The translations under genes were made by a program, and so were the position numbers. From NCBI RefSeq assembly GCF_016950255.1, contig NZ_JACGFN010000004.1:1-64000 (forward strand): a DNA stretch of 64,000 bases, in the 5' to 3' direction. The stretch is from Pectobacterium brasiliense. GTDB taxonomy: Bacteria > Pseudomonadota > Gammaproteobacteria > Enterobacterales > Enterobacteriaceae. The notes under the pieces are model-generated. The model was not told the origin of the DNA. It ran no database searches and saw only the letters and a list, made by a program, of their open reading frames with translations. Positions 61,724 through 64,000 of this stretch are shown one piece after another. How positions within the stretch are numbered: the first letter of the stretch is position 1; every line of letters starts with the position of its first letter.

Positions 61724-62410
61724 ATGCCGGTTAAAAGTTTAAGCAGAGGGGCGTTTTCGCCCCTTTTGCTTTTACGACGTTTGTGTGGCGCAGGCCTCGT
61801 GCTTATAGCCGTGGTCGCTTGTAGTAGCCGCACCGCACCGCCGGACGTTTTCGCCAGCGGCTACGTTGCCGATCGTGGCGTTGTGCGTTTGTGGCGTAAG
61901 GATGATGCACAGAATACGACGGCGCTGACCACCGTATACAACCCGCTTCAAGGCAATGCTCTGGTGGTGACGCGCTATACGTTCCAGCAGGATAAGCTAC
62001 GCGAGATACAGCGTAATCAGCTCGGGGCGCAACAAGAAGATATGCGTTTGCGCTTTGCAGAAGATGGAACTGTCAGCTTTATGCAGCGGCAGCTTGCCGA
62101 AAGACGTGAATCGGTTTCTGATGATGAGATCGCGCTCTACCAGTTCGATGCGAAGCGCATGCTGGAATTGAGCGATGTATTGCGTGCAGGCAAGGTGAGG
62201 CTAAAGCAAGGGAAATGGCTGGAAGGGCAGGTGCAGTCTTGTGACGGTACGGTGGTTCGCCCTGATTTTGACAATGACTCGCGTGAATGGATCGCGCAGC
62301 AAAAAACGCATGCAACGCGCCCACTAAACGTCGCGTGGCTGGAAGCGCCAGAAGGGACGCAGTTATTGCTGGTGGTGGAGGATGATGTCTGCCAGTGGGA
62401 ACCTAAGTAG
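61724..62410 (+). CDS. yjaH: YjaH-like lipoprotein (DUF1481)
   Basis: A 228-residue protein, predicted as an envelope lipoprotein: hydrophobic GLVLIAVVAC with lipobox VVAC at residues 30-33, then a polar, mostly beta mature part. Function unknown. The start is doubtful. From ATG 61724 the reading frame runs through the hupA terminator hairpin; a TTG at 61766 or 61781 would give a more usual lipoprotein signal peptide and start after the hairpin. Neither has a strong ribosome site. Position after hupA matches E. coli yjaH. Confidence 0.82.
   Translation: MPVKSLSRGAFSPLLLLRRLCGAGLVLIAVVACSSRTAPPDVFASGYVADRGVVRLWRKDDAQNTTALTTVYNPLQGNALVVTRYTFQQDKLREIQRNQLGAQQEDMRLRFAEDGTVSFMQRQLAERRESVSDDEIALYQFDAKRMLELSDVLRAGKVRLKQGKWLEGQVQSCDGTVVRPDFDNDSREWIAQQKTHATRPLNVAWLEAPEGTQLLLVVEDDVCQWEPK
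61745..61773 (+). terminator. hupA terminator, inside the 5' end of the yjaH frame
   Basis: GGGGCG / CGCCCC stem (61748-61753, 61758-61763), TTTT loop, then TTTTGCTTTT. Confidence 0.85.
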
Positions 62411-62421
62411 CCATTGGCTAT

Positions 62422-62444
62422 AAAAAAACCCGGATTTCTCCGGG
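62422..62444 (-). terminator. Terminator of purHD
   Basis: On minus: CCCGGA / TCCGGG with GAAA loop followed by seven T. It lies between the convergent yjaH and purD stops. Confidence 0.88.
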
Positions 62445-62481
62445 CTTCAGTATTATCAGACAATCTTTATCGCATCGTTTA

Positions 62482-63768
62482 TCAGGCTTGCTCGCGCTCA
62501 ATAGCACGGTAGCCGATGTCTTTTCGACAGAACACCCCTTGCCACTGAATACCCGCTGCTATTTCATAAGCACGTTGTTGCGCTTCAGCCACGGTATTGC
62601 CTAATGCAGTGACGCACAGTACGCGGCCGCCGTTGGTGACAACATTAATGCCGTTCAACTTGGTGCCAGCATGGAAAACTTTGCCATCTTCGGCGTCCTG
62701 CTGCGGTAAACCGGAAATTACATCGCCTGTATTGTAGTCAGCCGGATAGCCGCCTGCAGCCAATACCACGCCCAGAGACGGACGTTCATCCCAGACAGAA
62801 TCTTTCTGATCCAGCGTGCCGTCACAGGCTGCCAGACACAGCTCTACCAGATCGGAGCGCAGACGCAGCATAATTGGCTGTGTTTCTGGATCGCCAAAGC
62901 GGCAGTTGAATTCGATCACTTTTGGCTGACCATCGGCAGAAATCATCAGACCGGCATACAGGAAACCGACGTAGGTATTTCCCTCTGCGGCCATGCCGTT
63001 GACGGTCGGCCAAATCACCTGATCCATCACGCGCTGGTGGATTTCATCGGTCACGACTGGAGCTGGCGAATAAGCGCCCATACCACCGGTATTCGGGCCC
63101 GTATCTTTATCCCCAACACGCTTATGGTCCTGACTGGTTGCCATCGGCAAGACATTCTTGCCATCTACCATAACGATGAAGCTGGCTTCTTCGCCATCAA
63201 GGAACTCTTCCACCACGATACGGTGTCCGGCATCGCCGAATGCATTCCCTGCCAGCATATCCTGAATGGCGTTCTCTGCTTCCTGCAACGTCATGGCGAC
63301 AATCACGCCTTTACCCGCGGCTAATCCGTCGGCCTTGATGACGATAGGTGCGCCTTTGCTGCGTACATAGGCCAGCGCGGGTTCAACTTCGGTGAAGTTC
63401 TGGTATTCCGCTGACGGGATATTGTGGCGTGCCAGAAAATCTTTAGTAAAGGCTTTAGAGCCTTCTAACTGTGCTGCGCCCTGCGTTGGGCCAAAGATTT
63501 TCAGACCCGCGCTCTGAAATGCATCCACAACACCGATAACTAGCGGTGTTTCCGGGCCAACGATGGTCAAATCGATGTGGTTTTCCTGGGCAAAAGCGAC
63601 TAACGCTGGAATATCAGTGGCAGCGATATCGACGTTGGTCAGCGCTGGCTCAAGCGCGGTGCCCGCGTTTCCTGGAGCAACATAAACACGTTTCGCCAGC
63701 GGTGACTGCGAGGCTTTCCAGGCTAGAGCGTGCTCGCGTCCGCCATTACCAATTACTAAAATGTTCAT
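62482..63768 (-). CDS. purD: PurD, phosphoribosylamine-glycine ligase
   Basis: PurD makes glycinamide ribonucleotide, the second step of purine synthesis. The 428-residue ATP-grasp protein starts MNILVIGNGGREHALAWK and has the nucleotide loop AGKGVIVA near residue 150, FLDGEEASFIVMVDG, and the metal site in EFNCRFGDPETQ near 285. Length is that of E. coli (429). 17 nt after the purH stop; purHD operon. Confidence 0.96.
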   Translation of the reverse strand: MNILVIGNGGREHALAWKASQSPLAKRVYVAPGNAGTALEPALTNVDIAATDIPALVAFAQENHIDLTIVGPETPLVIGVVDAFQSAGLKIFGPTQGAAQLEGSKAFTKDFLARHNIPSAEYQNFTEVEPALAYVRSKGAPIVIKADGLAAGKGVIVAMTLQEAENAIQDMLAGNAFGDAGHRIVVEEFLDGEEASFIVMVDGKNVLPMATSQDHKRVGDKDTGPNTGGMGAYSPAPVVTDEIHQRVMDQVIWPTVNGMAAEGNTYVGFLYAGLMISADGQPKVIEFNCRFGDPETQPIMLRLRSDLVELCLAACDGTLDQKDSVWDERPSLGVVLAAGGYPADYNTGDVISGLPQQDAEDGKVFHAGTKLNGINVVTNGGRVLCVTALGNTVAEAQQRAYEIAAGIQWQGVFCRKDIGYRAIEREQA

Positions 63769-63785
63769 TTCGATCAGCTCCAGAA

Positions 63786-64000
63786 TTAATGGCGGAAATG
63801 GCGCATGTCGGTAAAGATCATCGCAATGCCGTGTTCGTTGGCGGCAGCAATGACTTCATCATCACGAATCGACCCGCCCGGTTGGATCACGCAGGTAATG
63901 CCAACGGCCGCAGCGGCATCAATACCATCACGGAATGGGAAGAACGCATCAGACGCCATAGCGGAACCTTTTACTTCCAGCCCTTCATCGCTCGCTTTGA
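63786..64000 (-). CDS. purH: PurH (AICAR transformylase / IMP cyclohydrolase), C-terminal end only
   Basis: The last 71 residues of PurH, read from the right edge: [67 protein letters not shown] then TAA. This is the transformylase domain with the nearly invariant SDAFFPF. PurH formylates AICAR and closes the ring to IMP. It is cut by the window end. Confidence 0.95.
   Translation of the reverse strand, partial: KASDEGLEVKGSAMASDAFFPFRDGIDAAAAVGITCVIQPGGSIRDDEVIAAANEHGIAMIFTDMRHFRH

Overview
The window is chromosomal DNA from an enterobacterium (order Enterobacterales), most likely a soft-rot Pectobacterium or close relative. This rests on the near-complete collinearity with the Escherichia coli hslVU-ftsN-cytR-priA-rpmE-met-oxyR-btuB-murI-rrn-murB-birA-coaA-tufB-secE-nusG-rpl-rpoBC-thi-hemE-hupA-purHD region, on the protein sequences, and on the 16S rRNA. 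The genus is an inference from recall, not from a database search.

Layout. Positions 1-5502 hold hslU (partial), hslV, ftsN, cytR and priA, all on the minus strand. hslU, hslV, ftsN and priA carry small indels that break the reading frame; the first two are riddled with them and look like poor sequence rather than decay. rpmE follows on plus. An accessory block (6087-9564) then holds a hicAB toxin-antitoxin pair and a three-gene FecCD-type metal or metallophore ABC importer behind a strong palindrome. The methionine block (metJ, metB-metL, metF) has tandem MetJ operators. oxyR, sthA, fabR, yijD and trmA come next, then a cobalamin riboswitch with btuB and the overlapping murI.

The middle is translation and transcription machinery: a complete rRNA operon (16S, tRNA-Glu, 23S, 5S) with P1/P2 promoters and boxB/boxA antitermination sites; murB-birA (AT-rich), coaA and a GNAT acetyltransferase; a tRNA cluster (Thr, Tyr, Gly, Thr) with tufB; secE-nusG; rplKA; rplJL; rpoBC. 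Several promoters here lie inside perfect or near-perfect hairpins.

After rpoC there is a small array of four hairpins and a second accessory block: a ShiA-like MFS transporter, a DUF1127 micro-protein and a MocR-type GntR/aminotransferase regulator. The thiamine operon thiCEFSGH (minus) follows, with a TPP riboswitch and a clear sigma-70 promoter. The end carries rsd, nudC, hemE, nfi, yjaG, hupA, yjaH, and purD with the 3' end of purH on minus.

Most of the window is ordinary core genome. The best candidates for a second look are the ABC importer with its Zur-like palindrome, the hairpin array after rpoC, the hicAB inverted repeat, the promoters nested in hairpins upstream of rplK and rplJ, a tRNA-Tyr gene one base short in its C run, and the recurrent small indels that question the assembly. 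I found no clearly new multi-gene system.
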